From Peromyscus leucopus (lineage: Eukaryota; Chordata; Mammalia; Rodentia; Cricetidae): DNA of 64,000 nt. Both the position numbers and the translations under genes were made by a program. Each line of letters opens with the position of its first letter. The stretch's first letter is position 1. Below, one piece after another: positions 54,894 to 64,000 of the stretch. The stretch is taken from contig NC_051076.1 in the NCBI RefSeq assembly GCF_004664715.2, positions 310,001-374,000 on the forward strand, read 5' to 3'. Below the pieces are notes generated by a model. It saw only the letters and a list, made by a program, of their open reading frames with translations, did not search any database and was not told where the DNA came from.

Positions 54894-56250
54894 TAGTACA
54901 TCCTCATTTCTCCTGTTTCCAGTTCCATGAGGTATCTCAATCTGCTGTGATCCTGTTTGAATTTAATTTAGAGAATAAACTTTCTACCTGCTGTGAAGGA
55001 GGCAACTCTGGACCCAGAAATGTCCAATTCTTCCCAAGGTTGCTGATGAGTTTTGCTTCTTGAGTTCTGTTGGGTGAATTCCATGCCGTATTTTACATGG
55101 TTCTTTCTTGGACTCACTTGGGTGATTACCTCCACTCTTTTACTTATTTTATATTTTCCAAGTAGCTTACATCTCTCAATATTGCTGCCTTATCTTTTGT
55201 TTCTTTTGTCTTTATCAAGTTCCCGTATCAGAACACCTTTCCTGGCATGTTTTGAGAATTTGGAAGAATCTTCCATGTCTAACAACCCGCTATATTTAAC
55301 AAACAATTCTCAATGAAACTTTAATGATTATTCAAATAAATGCAAATGTATGTGTGTGCCCCCCTCAAGTTTCTTATGAAGCTGTGTAAACCTCCCGAGT
55401 TTACTGAAATACTTAGGAGGCACTGGCAATCACTGGGCACTATATACTGTACTGCTCATCTCTATCAGTCCTTCCTTACATCTGTCCTAACATTTTCACT
55501 CTTATGTACAACAGAAAAGATTAATATTTTTACTCATTTTGAATTAGTTTAGATTTCAAAAGCCTCTAAATAGATAGTTATGCTGTAAAGCCACAGGTGT
55601 TTAGAAGAAAAGAATAACAAGAAGGAAAACAGTCCAACAGAAAATTGTAACTATTTCCATATAGAAATAAAGCTGGGAAAGAACCTTTCTTCTCTGTGCC
55701 CCACAGTAAATATTTCCATAAAAGATTCTCCAAATTTTCCATGCAAGGTGTTATAGTTGCTGGTACCATGAGGGAAAACTGCATAGTCTTTATTTCTTTA
55801 AAAGGGGAAATCATTCTTCTTTTAACATAAAAATATCATAACCTGAATTTTTGCCATATGTGTCTCAGTGGGGCCTCAAGGTACTTCATGGTACTGAATG
55901 AAATTGTTCCGTATAGACTCATTTCTTAGCTAAATTCCCAAATAAGTTTACAAACAGCAGAATGGTATGTCTTCAAACACTCATCACCACAAACACAGAA
56001 CTTCATTTGGGACTGCAGAAGCATTCATATCTTCTATACTTGAGAGATTATATGGAATGTTGCATAGTGTTTATAAGGAGGTTGTTTCTTTTTAAAAACC
56101 AGGAAGACAGTTAAGAAACTATTTGTATTAATTTGATTTCTGAGATTCAGTGGATATGCAAGAAAGAAAGTAGAAATGCATTTTAATCCAAAAATGAAAT
56201 ATTTGAAAATCTAATGATGAAACACTTTTAAATATAAATATTTGGCAGTG
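54894..56250. other. Unannotated intergenic sequence
   Basis: About 1.36 kb, AT-rich, without a recognised repeat or gene. Frames up to 87 codons show no family. Confidence 0.45.
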
Positions 56251-56251
56251 T

Positions 56252-56470
56252 GGGACTGTGGAAATAGTTCAGTTGGTAAAATGCTTGTCACACAAGAAAG
56301 CCTATTTAGATTGATGACGTCCAGTTTCTGCAAGAGGCTCTGACTCAAAAAATAATGCTGAAAGTGACAGGAAAACAACCCAATGTCTAGACCTGTCATA
56401 GGTACAAGAAGCCCCAACATGTGCATGCATGTACACGCACACGCATCACATGCACACAGAGGCACACACA
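56252..56470 (+). mobile_element. Composite rodent SINE (B4/RSINE-like)
   Basis: GACTGTGGAAATAGTTCAGTTGG tRNA-like head, CTCTGACTCAAAAAATAATGC, GACAGGAAAACAACCCAATGTC, AACATGTGCATGCATG, CA-rich tail. Forward counterpart of 31925-32245. Confidence 0.78.
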
Positions 56471-56785
56471 GTGTGATCATTAGTGTTATCAACTTGGCAG
56501 AGTCTAGAATCACCTGGCAGATAAGCCTCTGGGCATGCCTGTGGGGATTGCTTTGCTTACTGTAAGAAAGATAAGACATGCCCAGGTGGCACAGCCCCTG
56601 ACTGGACTCATGGACTATACACGGAATGAAGAAAGGTGACTGAGCAGCGATGTGCGGTTGGCTCTCTTCGCTTCCCGATTGTGCAATGTGACCAGCAGCT
56701 TCAAACCCTTGCTTTGACTTTACTGCCATGATGCACTGGATTTTGAATTGTGAGTCATAATTTACCTTCCTCCCTTCAATTGATT
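56471..56785 (+). mobile_element. Rodent interspersed repeat related to 626-1048
   Basis: TTATCAACTTGGCAGAGTCTAGAATCACC, GGGCATGCCTGTGGGGATTG, GTGACCAGCAGCTTCAAACC, CCATGATGCACTGGATTTTG. Diverged but in the expected order; family name uncertain. Confidence 0.72.
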
Positions 56786-56786
56786 T

Positions 56787-56992
56787 AAAAATGATTTTAT
56801 TTTAATTGCGTGTGTGTTTGTGAATGTGCATATGTGTGTTCATGTGTGTGTGTTTGCACATACATGCAGGTACCCACAGCGGGTAGGGGACTGTGTTCAA
56901 TTTCTTCAACCTGGAGATACAGGCAATTATTAGCCACCTTGACATGGGTACTGGGAACTAAATGTAGGTCTTCTGTGAGAGCAGCGCACACA
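56787..56992 (-). mobile_element. B2/B3-type SINE
   Basis: TGATTTTATTTTAATTGCGTG, CATGCAGGTACCCACAGCGGG, CTGGAGATACAGGCAATTATTAGCC, ATGGGTACTGGGAACTAAATG, TCTGTGAGAGCAGCGC. Reverse orientation. Confidence 0.85.
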
Positions 56993-57699
56993 CACAGGGA
57001 TACACACCAAATACATACATTTTTTAAAATCTTGAAAATTGTTTTCTTATGTAACTCTGGAAACTATTGCTGATTTTTGGTTTTTGTATTTAAAAATCAC
57101 TATTTTGTTCATTATTTATTTAGGAGGATGTTAAAAAGGCTTAATAGTTCTTATGATGTCATATTTTAGACAAAACAGTAAAGGTTGATTAAATGTCTAG
57201 TTACAGAGAAGCTATATGATATAATTTGGGACATTTTTTCCCATGAAATACATTGTAGCCATCTCATGTAAAAAGACAGAGCATGAACTTCAGATGGGAT
57301 GTGATGACACTCACTCATATGGGTAGATCTCCAGCTACAACTCAGGAAACTGTGTTTCTAGAAGTCGGTCTCGACTCTATGGAATACTGATGTTCAAGAT
57401 CTTAAGACATCTCTTCATTTTTTGTGCAAGTAAACACAGGATTTGATCTTGGAATAGAGAACTATTATGAAATGAATATTTAATGATATGATAAATATTA
57501 AAGAATGGCTAAAGAGAGAAGAAAATGAGCTGGGCCACCCACTTACAACAGCTGTGGTGTACTACAAGCATGGGCTTGGGATAGAGTATTTGATAAAAGG
57601 CCAACAAGAGTTTAGCTCTAGGACTCATGTGCTTTGTAAGTAGAAATCTGTCTGACTTAAGGTGCCATTATTCTCCATTATTTTCTTCCTGAAGTATAA
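56993..57699. other. Unannotated AT-rich sequence
   Basis: No recognised repeat or gene. Confidence 0.45.
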
Positions 57700-58060
57700 T
57701 TTCTCCTGTTAGCCATGGAATTTGTTTTTCTTTTCTCTTTTAGTAACTTCAAAGGAATTAAGGTCAGCTGATACTTTTTTTTTCTACATTTGAATCTGAG
57801 GCTGAATAATTTCCACTGAGGGCTCATGTGAAACTTCATTTTAGTTATGTTTTAATAAAGTCTTATTTGTATTGACTTTTGGGGCAGAATGGCTTTCCTA
57901 ACTGATAAACTACTTGCGTTTACTTTTTTTATGGAGGGATTTTAATTTAATATGATAGATTCAACTGTTGTTTTTCAGGTTTTATATGCATGCCTGGAAG
58001 CCTTTTAATAACTTGCAATAACAAACAAAATGAATGTGACTTTTAGGGTAGACACTCTTG
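57700..58060. promoter_or_regulatory. Weak candidate conserved non-coding element
   Basis: Repeat-free AT-rich block with TTGCGTTTAC, TTAATTTAATATG and ATAACTTGCAATAACAAAC words. Composition only. Confidence 0.25.
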
Positions 58061-58839
58061 TAATTGATATTTTTACCAACTCAAAGAGTTTATTTGCTTT
58101 TCCAAGAAGGAAAGTATATTCTTTCCAACCTTGGGGAATAAAAAGTAATGAGAATGCAGTTTACTAAAATATTGTGAAAAATTCCATAGTTGCAGTGAAA
58201 AAAATCATACAGATAAATTATATATATGCATATATATAATTAATCTATATATGTGTGTATGTATGATTCCCATGTAACTAGAAAAGTACAGTTTTTTCCT
58301 GAATAAATTGATTTGACTTTCCATATAAAGTAGTTAGGGATCATGGAGTGACAGATGGCTTTAAAGGACATTAACAAGTAGTAGTTAAGCTATGTTGGAT
58401 TCAAATCTGACATAGGAAATTATATTACTTTAACTTCCAAAATTATATGTTGTTAATAATGAAGAATGGGATTTTGGACACAGAAGCGATTTTGATAAAT
58501 AACAGAATTCTACCTAAAGCCACAGAAGAGGCAGTTACAAGGAATATGAGAATCTACAAATTAGCATGATATGACTATTCTCCTGCATAGCATTTCAGAA
58601 CAGTTTTGAAAAGACCCAATGTTCTGAGCAGTTCAAACTTATTTCCACTGAATCTAAGTAGCATCAGCCATAACTCAAATTGACACTATTTGCAAAGAGA
58701 AATATTGGGAATTCTAGAATAGCAATGAGGTATTACTGAACTATATTTTTGAATGATAAGTAGTAATAGAAATATGATAATGAGATAGCCTTTTCAAAGG
58801 TGTAGGTCACACTTATGAAAACATGATGGTGTGTATTGT
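58061..58839. other. Unannotated AT-rich sequence
   Basis: No gene or interspersed repeat. Contains an AT-rich tract at 58205-58265 with a perfect 26-bp palindrome at 58216-58241 centred on TGCA. Confidence 0.45.
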
Positions 58840-59165
58840 CTCTCGCTCCTTGATTTGGGGCCTTTTAAAATGCTTACACATTAGCCAAGGTGATACCCCG
58901 TGGATCCTTAATTTTATCAGGATGTCAACTTTCTGGTAACATCTTTGAAAGATCAATTTGAAAAAAGTTTACAATTTTGAATATAATTATTCATATTCAC
59001 GAGGCTGATGAAGTGCTGACTGGGCTATGGGAGGAGCAGTTACAGCAGGGCTGGACTAGTAAGCAAGAGGCTGATGAATATGGGAATTTAATAACTTACT
59101 GCAGTGATTAATGCTTTGTCTCAGCTCTTCAGAAACAAGAGCTGTTTATTAAGTTGTGCTAAATC
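58840..59165. promoter_or_regulatory. Candidate conserved non-coding element
   Basis: Repeat-free. Contains a TCF/LEF-like CTTTGAAAGATCAA (58943-58956) and two identical copies of GAGGCTGATGAA at 59001-59012 and 59067-59078. No exon-like frame. Confidence 0.32.
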
Positions 59166-59229
59166 CTTGGAGAAAGAAAACCAGTGGACAACAACTAAAA
59201 CTCAGTAATTTTCCTTCTATAAGTCTTTC

Positions 59230-59330
59230 TCATCTACCTATTATCTATCTATCTAATCTATCTATCTATTTATCATCTATCAACCAGTTAGCTATTTAAC
59301 TATCTGGCTATCTATATCTATCTGGCTATC
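59230..59330 (+). repeat. (CTAT)n microsatellite, imperfect
   Basis: CTAT units with GGCTAT and AATCTAT interruptions over about 100 bases. Confidence 0.93.
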
Positions 59331-59559
59331 TACTGCCCATTTATGCATAATCATATTTACCTATTTATACTAAAATTTCTGGCTCACATTTTGTGAAATT
59401 ATTGTAAGGAGTTAACTTATTGAAATCCTAGTGTGATGGATACACGAAAGAGAAAATGTTACATCCTCAAAGGGGATTCACATTTTACCAAGCATGGCTG
59501 CAGGATGAATATCACATAAATATCAGAAGCAAACCAATGATCTATTTTCAAATGAATGC

Positions 59560-59945
59560 ACAAATCATATACGGGATACCCATAATAAAGGGTAATTTTA
59601 GCCTTAATAAGTAAATTCTCATACATGCTACAACATGGATGAACCTCAAAGGTATAATACCTATTGGAATAAGCCATGCACAAAATAACAATGCTGTGTG
59701 ACTCTACTTATATGTGTGCCTGAAGTAGTCAAACTCACTGCAACCCAAAGTAGAATAATGGGTGCCAGATTTTGGGGTTAGGAGGTAGGGTGAATTATGG
59801 CTTAAGGAAAAGAATGGAGTTTCAGTTTAGGATGGGAGAAAGCTCTGGGGATGAAGAGTGGTGTCAATGCAGAAAAATGTGAATGTAATTTATACTGTTG
59901 TACAACAAATCTAAAATGAGCTCAGAGACTTATAACTGGTCAAAG
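59560..59945 (+). mobile_element. Ancient L1 3' end
   Basis: In order: CATGCTACAACATGGATGAACC, TGTGACTCTACTTATATG, AGTAGTCAAACTCACTG, AAAGTAGAATAATGGGTGCC, GAGTTTCAGTTTAGGATG, AGCTCTGGGGATGAAGAGTGG. Matches old mammalian L1 3' sequence. Confidence 0.85.
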
Positions 59946-59999
59946 AGCTGAGTACAAATAACTCTAAGTGCTCAGCTGTGGCTGGACATATATATTAAC

Positions 60000-60475
60000 C
60001 ATCCATAGACAAAGGTCAGGACACTCACGGAAGGGGAGGCAGAATGTAAGAGCTGGTGAACAGGGAGGAAAGCTATGAAATGTTGACTTTTGGACACAAC
60101 ATGATCTTGCATGCATCAACCCAGCAGCTGTGGTTATTTGCACAAGACCTATATGATATCAAGCAGTCAGAATCCCAGCATGTGTGGGAGAAGGACCCTG
60201 AATGTCCCATCCCTAGCTGTATGTAGTGCTACTGTTAAAGGCCGCATTGGGAGGGAGAGTCACCTTCCTTTGGGCAAGTGTCCTAAGTCCCATGTGCATA
60301 CGGACAACACTGTTTGGACCCAGGGTGCTATTAATAACAGCAAAACAGAGGACATGAAGTTGTGAGGGAGAGGGAATGAAGACACTAGAGAGAGATGGAT
60401 GGAAGTAGCGGTGTATGGATATGTTCAATTTACATCATATAAATCTATGAGACTTTCAAAGAACAGAAAGCATTT
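60000..60475 (+). mobile_element. Rodent L1 3' UTR-type fragment
   Basis: AAATGTTGACTTTTGGACAC, CCCAGCAGCTGTGGTTATTTGC, AGAATCCCAGCATGTGTGGG, GAGGGAGAGTCACCTTCC, CATACGGACAACACTG, then an A-rich end with ATGAGACTTTCAAAGAACAG. Same type as 48141-49200. Confidence 0.8.
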
Positions 60476-62362
60476 CAAGAAACATTGGCTAGACTATTCC
60501 ACATGTGATGGAAAAGTAACCCAAATCTATTCATTAAAAAATCCCCCAAAACAATACAAAGTAGACACTGAAGAACAAATGGATTCAAAGAAACATTGCT
60601 TTCATGCTCCATGCATCGCAAAAAAGCAAAGGGGCCCGAGTGAATGTGAAGCTGCAGTGAGGGGTAAGTCTGATGTATTTGAGGAAGAGGAAGAGTCGGC
60701 AGTGAGGCTGTGGACGATGGAACTGAAGCTTTCCTCAAGTACTCTAGGCTGTCCTGATCATTTTCCTTTGAATTCCCTTTGTATTTTTTCCTTTTACACA
60801 CTTGGCGTTACAGTGTACAATCAGTCTTATATTATTTCATTGCGGGTGTATAACACACATTTTTACAAAGGGCTCTTGGTTTTACAAAGTTATATAGTCC
60901 TCTTTGTATTTTCCATGATAATAAAATCATTTGCACATAATAGGTACACTTCATGTAGTACTGTGATAGAACCCACTTATAGAAACTACCATTCCTAACA
61001 AAACAGAATGAACTTTAGACCTGCAGAGGGAAGTTCCCTTTTTCTGCAGAAGAAGTAGGAGGTGAACCCAGAGATTAGCTCATCATAGTAGTGGTATTTT
61101 GAAAACAGGGCTTTGAAGCCCCTGAATTCACTGAATGTAAGTGTATGTAAATATTTAATGGATTCATTAAATTTGCTGGAGCTCACTCAAAGTTTATAAG
61201 AACACAATGAGTATGTGTCTCAGAATCATGCATGTCATTGTATTCAAAGCTCCCCTCCAAAGAAAGTCTGTAAATTGGGAAAAGGACACCGAAGGATACA
61301 ACTGGTTTAAGATGAATAAAAATATCACAGATTATTTGGTAGGAAGAAATGTGTATAGAGAGACAGATATTTATAGAAGCAAGTAGAGACAAATGGTGAA
61401 ATCAGAATGTTGGAGATTTGGGTACACTATGCAAAAATAACATCATCTTTTTCTGCATGTCTAAATTTTTCATAATAAAATATGAAGAATGTTAATCCAA
61501 TAAATAACATGACTTTGAGAAGTGCTCTAGAAGGTAGTACAATCAATTTAACTTACTTTTGACTTCATAAGAATTTTGGTTATATTCTACAAATAGTGGT
61601 CATATTTCTGATAAAAATTCCTTATCTACAAAATTTAGAAAATAAAATAGTAACTCATTAAGATTATAATGTTCTGTGAAGCTTAGTAGTAACTGATTTG
61701 AAAACTACATATTTCTTATTAGGCAGTTGGTCTTTACCTTAACATTTTGTTTGGAATGACATCAACCAAGAGAACATAGCAGCTGCCTCTGTCAGTCTGT
61801 CTGTCTGTCTATCTGCATCACCACCCCTCTTTCCCATCTCTCTTCTGTTTATGTAGAGAATTATTCAGCTTAGGTAAGCATAGCATCTAGATGGGATTTA
61901 TCTGCACCAGTGTGGGATTAAAACTCTAAGAACTAGGTTTGTCACTTTTAGAATGCAATGTCTAAGTGCAATTTACGACTAGAGAACATAAAGATGAGCA
62001 GTTTTTCTCAGTTTACACAACTTTTGAGTTCTACCTTTTTAATCACTGAAATTCCACAAGTTTACAACACATACCTTTAGTGGGTGATAAACTGTTCTTT
62101 TAAAATAACAGAATGCATACTCTTTCATGAACATTTTACTTTTAATTTCAAGCGAAATGAATGGAATGCCTATAAGGAGTCTGTATTTAATTTTCACTTT
62201 GTATTGGTGACAATTGGTACCTTTGACTTGAAGTGACAGCATAAAAAAGTATCCCTGTAGCGTCACCTGGAACAATCTATGGAAAAGGGTCTTAAATCTT
62301 AAATCAATAACGTATTTATTTCCTCCTATTTCTTTACATTTATTTATTTATTCATTTGCTTA

Positions 62363-62364
<2 letters not shown>
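60476..62364. other. Unannotated AT-rich sequence
   Basis: About 1.9 kb. A 199-codon plus-strand frame (60399-60998) begins in the L1 tail and shows no family features, so it is rejected as a gene. The stretch TTTTTCATAATAAAATATGAAG near 61470 resembles an old L1 end. A short CTGT run lies at 61793-61809. Confidence 0.45.
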
Positions 62365-62413
<49 letters not shown>

Positions 62414-62500
62414 CGTGTGTGTTGCATATTAAGGTTACTTTGGTGGAGGTCAGAGGACAACTTGTTGAAGATAGTTATTTCTGGAAGTTCTAAGTTTTTA
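62365..62500 (-). mobile_element. (TG)n tract with B3-type SINE fragment
   Basis: TG repeat at 62368-62422 with an internal CGCGCGCGCG, then GGTGGAGGTCAGAGGACAACTTG, a B3-type segment in reverse orientation. The head is missing. Confidence 0.75.
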
Positions 62501-62630
62501 AATGTCTATCCATGTGTTGGTAAATATGAGAACAGCCTCAGGATTGTGTGTAAGTGACTAGGTTACGTCACTTTAAGGTATTCTCACAGGAACATGTTGA
62601 GAGGTTTCGCGTTCATAGGAAGAAACCATG

Positions 62631-62725
62631 GGTTGGGATGCACCTCACTAGTAGAGTTTTGCCTTGCATCACATGATCTGGGTTCAAGCCTCAGCATGCT
62701 TTAAAAAAATAATAAAAAAATCCAC
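62631..62725 (+). mobile_element. ID-type SINE
   Basis: GGGTTGGGATGCACCTCACTAG, AGAGTTTTGCCTTGCAT, ATCTGGGTTCAAGCCTCAGC, then an A-rich tail. tRNA-Ala-derived ID plan with recognisable A- and B-box regions. Diverged. Confidence 0.87.
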
Positions 62726-63009
62726 AGTCCTAGTAGAAAGCATTTTGTTTGTTTCTGGACATGGAGTAGTCCTGTGCAAAGGCCCCTCACTGGGAGAGAA
62801 CACAGGGAGGTGACGCTCCACTTACGCCGAGCTACACAGCAGTGTCGTTCTGTGACTACCTCCCTCGCTGTAAGACATCTGCCAGTGCAGGTTTGCTCTA
62901 GAAATTATACTGTGAAAGTGGATGTACAGGGCTGAGCTCCATTTCTCAAGACTTATCAACATGAAACAGCGCTATTGTCTGTTTCCTGAGCTGCTGAATC
63001 AATAAAACA
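62726..63009. other. Unannotated sequence
   Basis: No recognised repeat or gene. Confidence 0.45.
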
Positions 63010-63745
63010 TATGCACCAATGTCTTAAGGAAGCAGTAACTCTTTATATCAGCCTTCCTATTTACAATTACTTAATTACTTCATTTTGTCAAAATAAAGGT
63101 CATTAAAATCATCTTAAAGCTGGACTTAAATTTCAGAAGTGGCCTGAAAGTTGTATGGTCTTTAACTATGTTCCATTTAACACATTTAATAGATGTAAAG
63201 GCTCACGAGTGATGATATAAAGGATAATTTACGCTTGCAATGCATTTTTGTCCAATTAATAGATTGCCTGTGTGTTGCATATTTTGCATGACAAAGGAGC
63301 AGAATATTAAACTGCCATTCATAATGAAAATGCACTTTGCAAATTAAAAGTGCCGAAACAGAAATTTTTCACCCTGTTTAGGAAATAAACAGTCCTTAAC
63401 CAATTAAACTGCATTGTAATAATTCTATGATTTATTGCAAGTTGTTTAACTTTCAAAACTCGGCTAACCCATATTAAGGTCACAATCCATCATGTCTTGC
63501 TTGGAAAGCCAGCAAATAATGGCTGTTGTATTAGCTGCTTTTGATGATAGTATGAAAGAAGCATTAGCACTTGTCAACAAAACTGCTTACAACATAACAT
63601 TAGCATGCATGGGCTGCTGTACCTATTTATTATTCTGGCAGCTTCACACATATTGTTACAAGCTTATAAAACATTTTGTCGGGTGGAAACCGAATGTACA
63701 CTGTTTGGTTTTCTGATAGACTGGCAGCATAAATGTCTGGGCTGA
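63010..63745. promoter_or_regulatory. Candidate conserved non-coding element
   Basis: About 735 bp, repeat-free, AT-rich but complex. Words include CCAATTAAT (63252-63260), an octamer-like ATTTTGCATG (63281-63290), CAATTAAACT (63401-63410) and GCATGCATGGGC (63603-63614). A 74-codon frame (63492-63716) has no family signature. Resembles deeply conserved vertebrate non-coding blocks in texture. Confidence 0.42.
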
Positions 63746-64000
63746 CTTAGTTTAGTTTAAGTGTAAATAGAGACACAAATTCTTCAACCTGTTCTCTTAT
63801 TGATACTGAAAAGTGCTGAATTATTCAGCAACCAACTCTTCTGTTTGTGTCTATCACAGTTATCAATTACCCATCAGTCTTCTTGTCAAAACAGAATGGA
63901 TTAATCTGGCTGAAAATAAGACAAATAAATGGATACTATAACAGGGGTGTGGGGTTGCCAGACTGTCAAAGGGAAATCCAGGCAGTGACATTTGCCGTCA
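63746..64000. other. Unannotated sequence to window end
   Basis: No recognised repeat or gene. Confidence 0.45.

Noticed and set aside
60399..60998. 199-codon plus-strand frame
   Set aside because: Starts inside a L1 tail, has no family features, and frames of this size are expected by chance in 64 kb.
62631..62725. tRNA-like sequence
   Set aside because: A-tailed, diverged ID SINE rather than a functional tRNA gene. The same applies to the B2/B3 heads elsewhere.

Overview
This window looks like intergenic DNA from a cricetid rodent (hamster, vole or deer-mouse group). The evidence is the repeat content: B1, B2/B3-type, ID and B4-like SINEs, Lx-type L1 3' ends, and a near-intact B1 at 31070-31241 of the form I associate with cricetids. 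Several class II ERV LTRs (TG...CA ends, 6-bp target duplications) fit the same group. Genus was not determined. No open reading frame here can be defended as a host gene. The long ones lie in simple repeats, minisatellites or SINEs, or are no longer than chance allows in 64 kb.

Layout. 1-3.2 kb: shuffled L1 ORF2 remnants and an L1 3' UTR, split by two rodent repeats. 3.2-9.4 kb: B1 copies (one with a GGT/GGC expansion), a rodent repeat carrying a three-unit tandem array and an inserted ERV fragment, then CA and TG tracts. 9.4-14.5 kb: a candidate conserved block, an L1 tail, a B1, a LTR inserted in an older LTR, and a 1.6-kb L1 3' end with a (CG)n(CA)n tract. 14.5-22 kb: a B1-containing LTR, ancient L1 and MaLR remnants, SINEs and a second candidate conserved block. 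22-25 kb: a 26-unit minisatellite and the 3' part of an ERV with its LTR. 25-36 kb: SINEs, L1 tails, CA-rich tracts and a cluster of three B1s, two of which look damaged by small deletions. 36-43 kb: the strongest candidate conserved block, then mostly unique DNA. 43-49.2 kb: a large L1 region interrupted by an ERV, a B1, an inverted L1 piece and a LTR nested in a LTR. 49-57 kb: B1, a LTR, a second minisatellite, an MLT1-like LTR and SINEs. 57-64 kb: mostly unique, AT-rich sequence with candidate conserved blocks, an ancient L1 3' end, an Lx-type L1 tail and an ID SINE.

No genes act together here. The most plausible function is regulatory. Repeat-free blocks with homeodomain-like, octamer and other transcription-factor-like words recur near 9.9-10.2, 20.9-21.7, 36.2-37.1, 42.1-42.4, 58.8-59.2 and 63.0-63.7 kb. 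That is what a gene desert beside a developmental gene can look like. This is an inference from composition only; no alignment was possible. I found no new biological system. The most checkable observations are structural: ERV and LTR nesting with visible target duplications, two minisatellites, a B1 triplet expansion and a possible assembly artefact. Repeat family names were assigned from memory of consensus features and should be confirmed with a repeat library.
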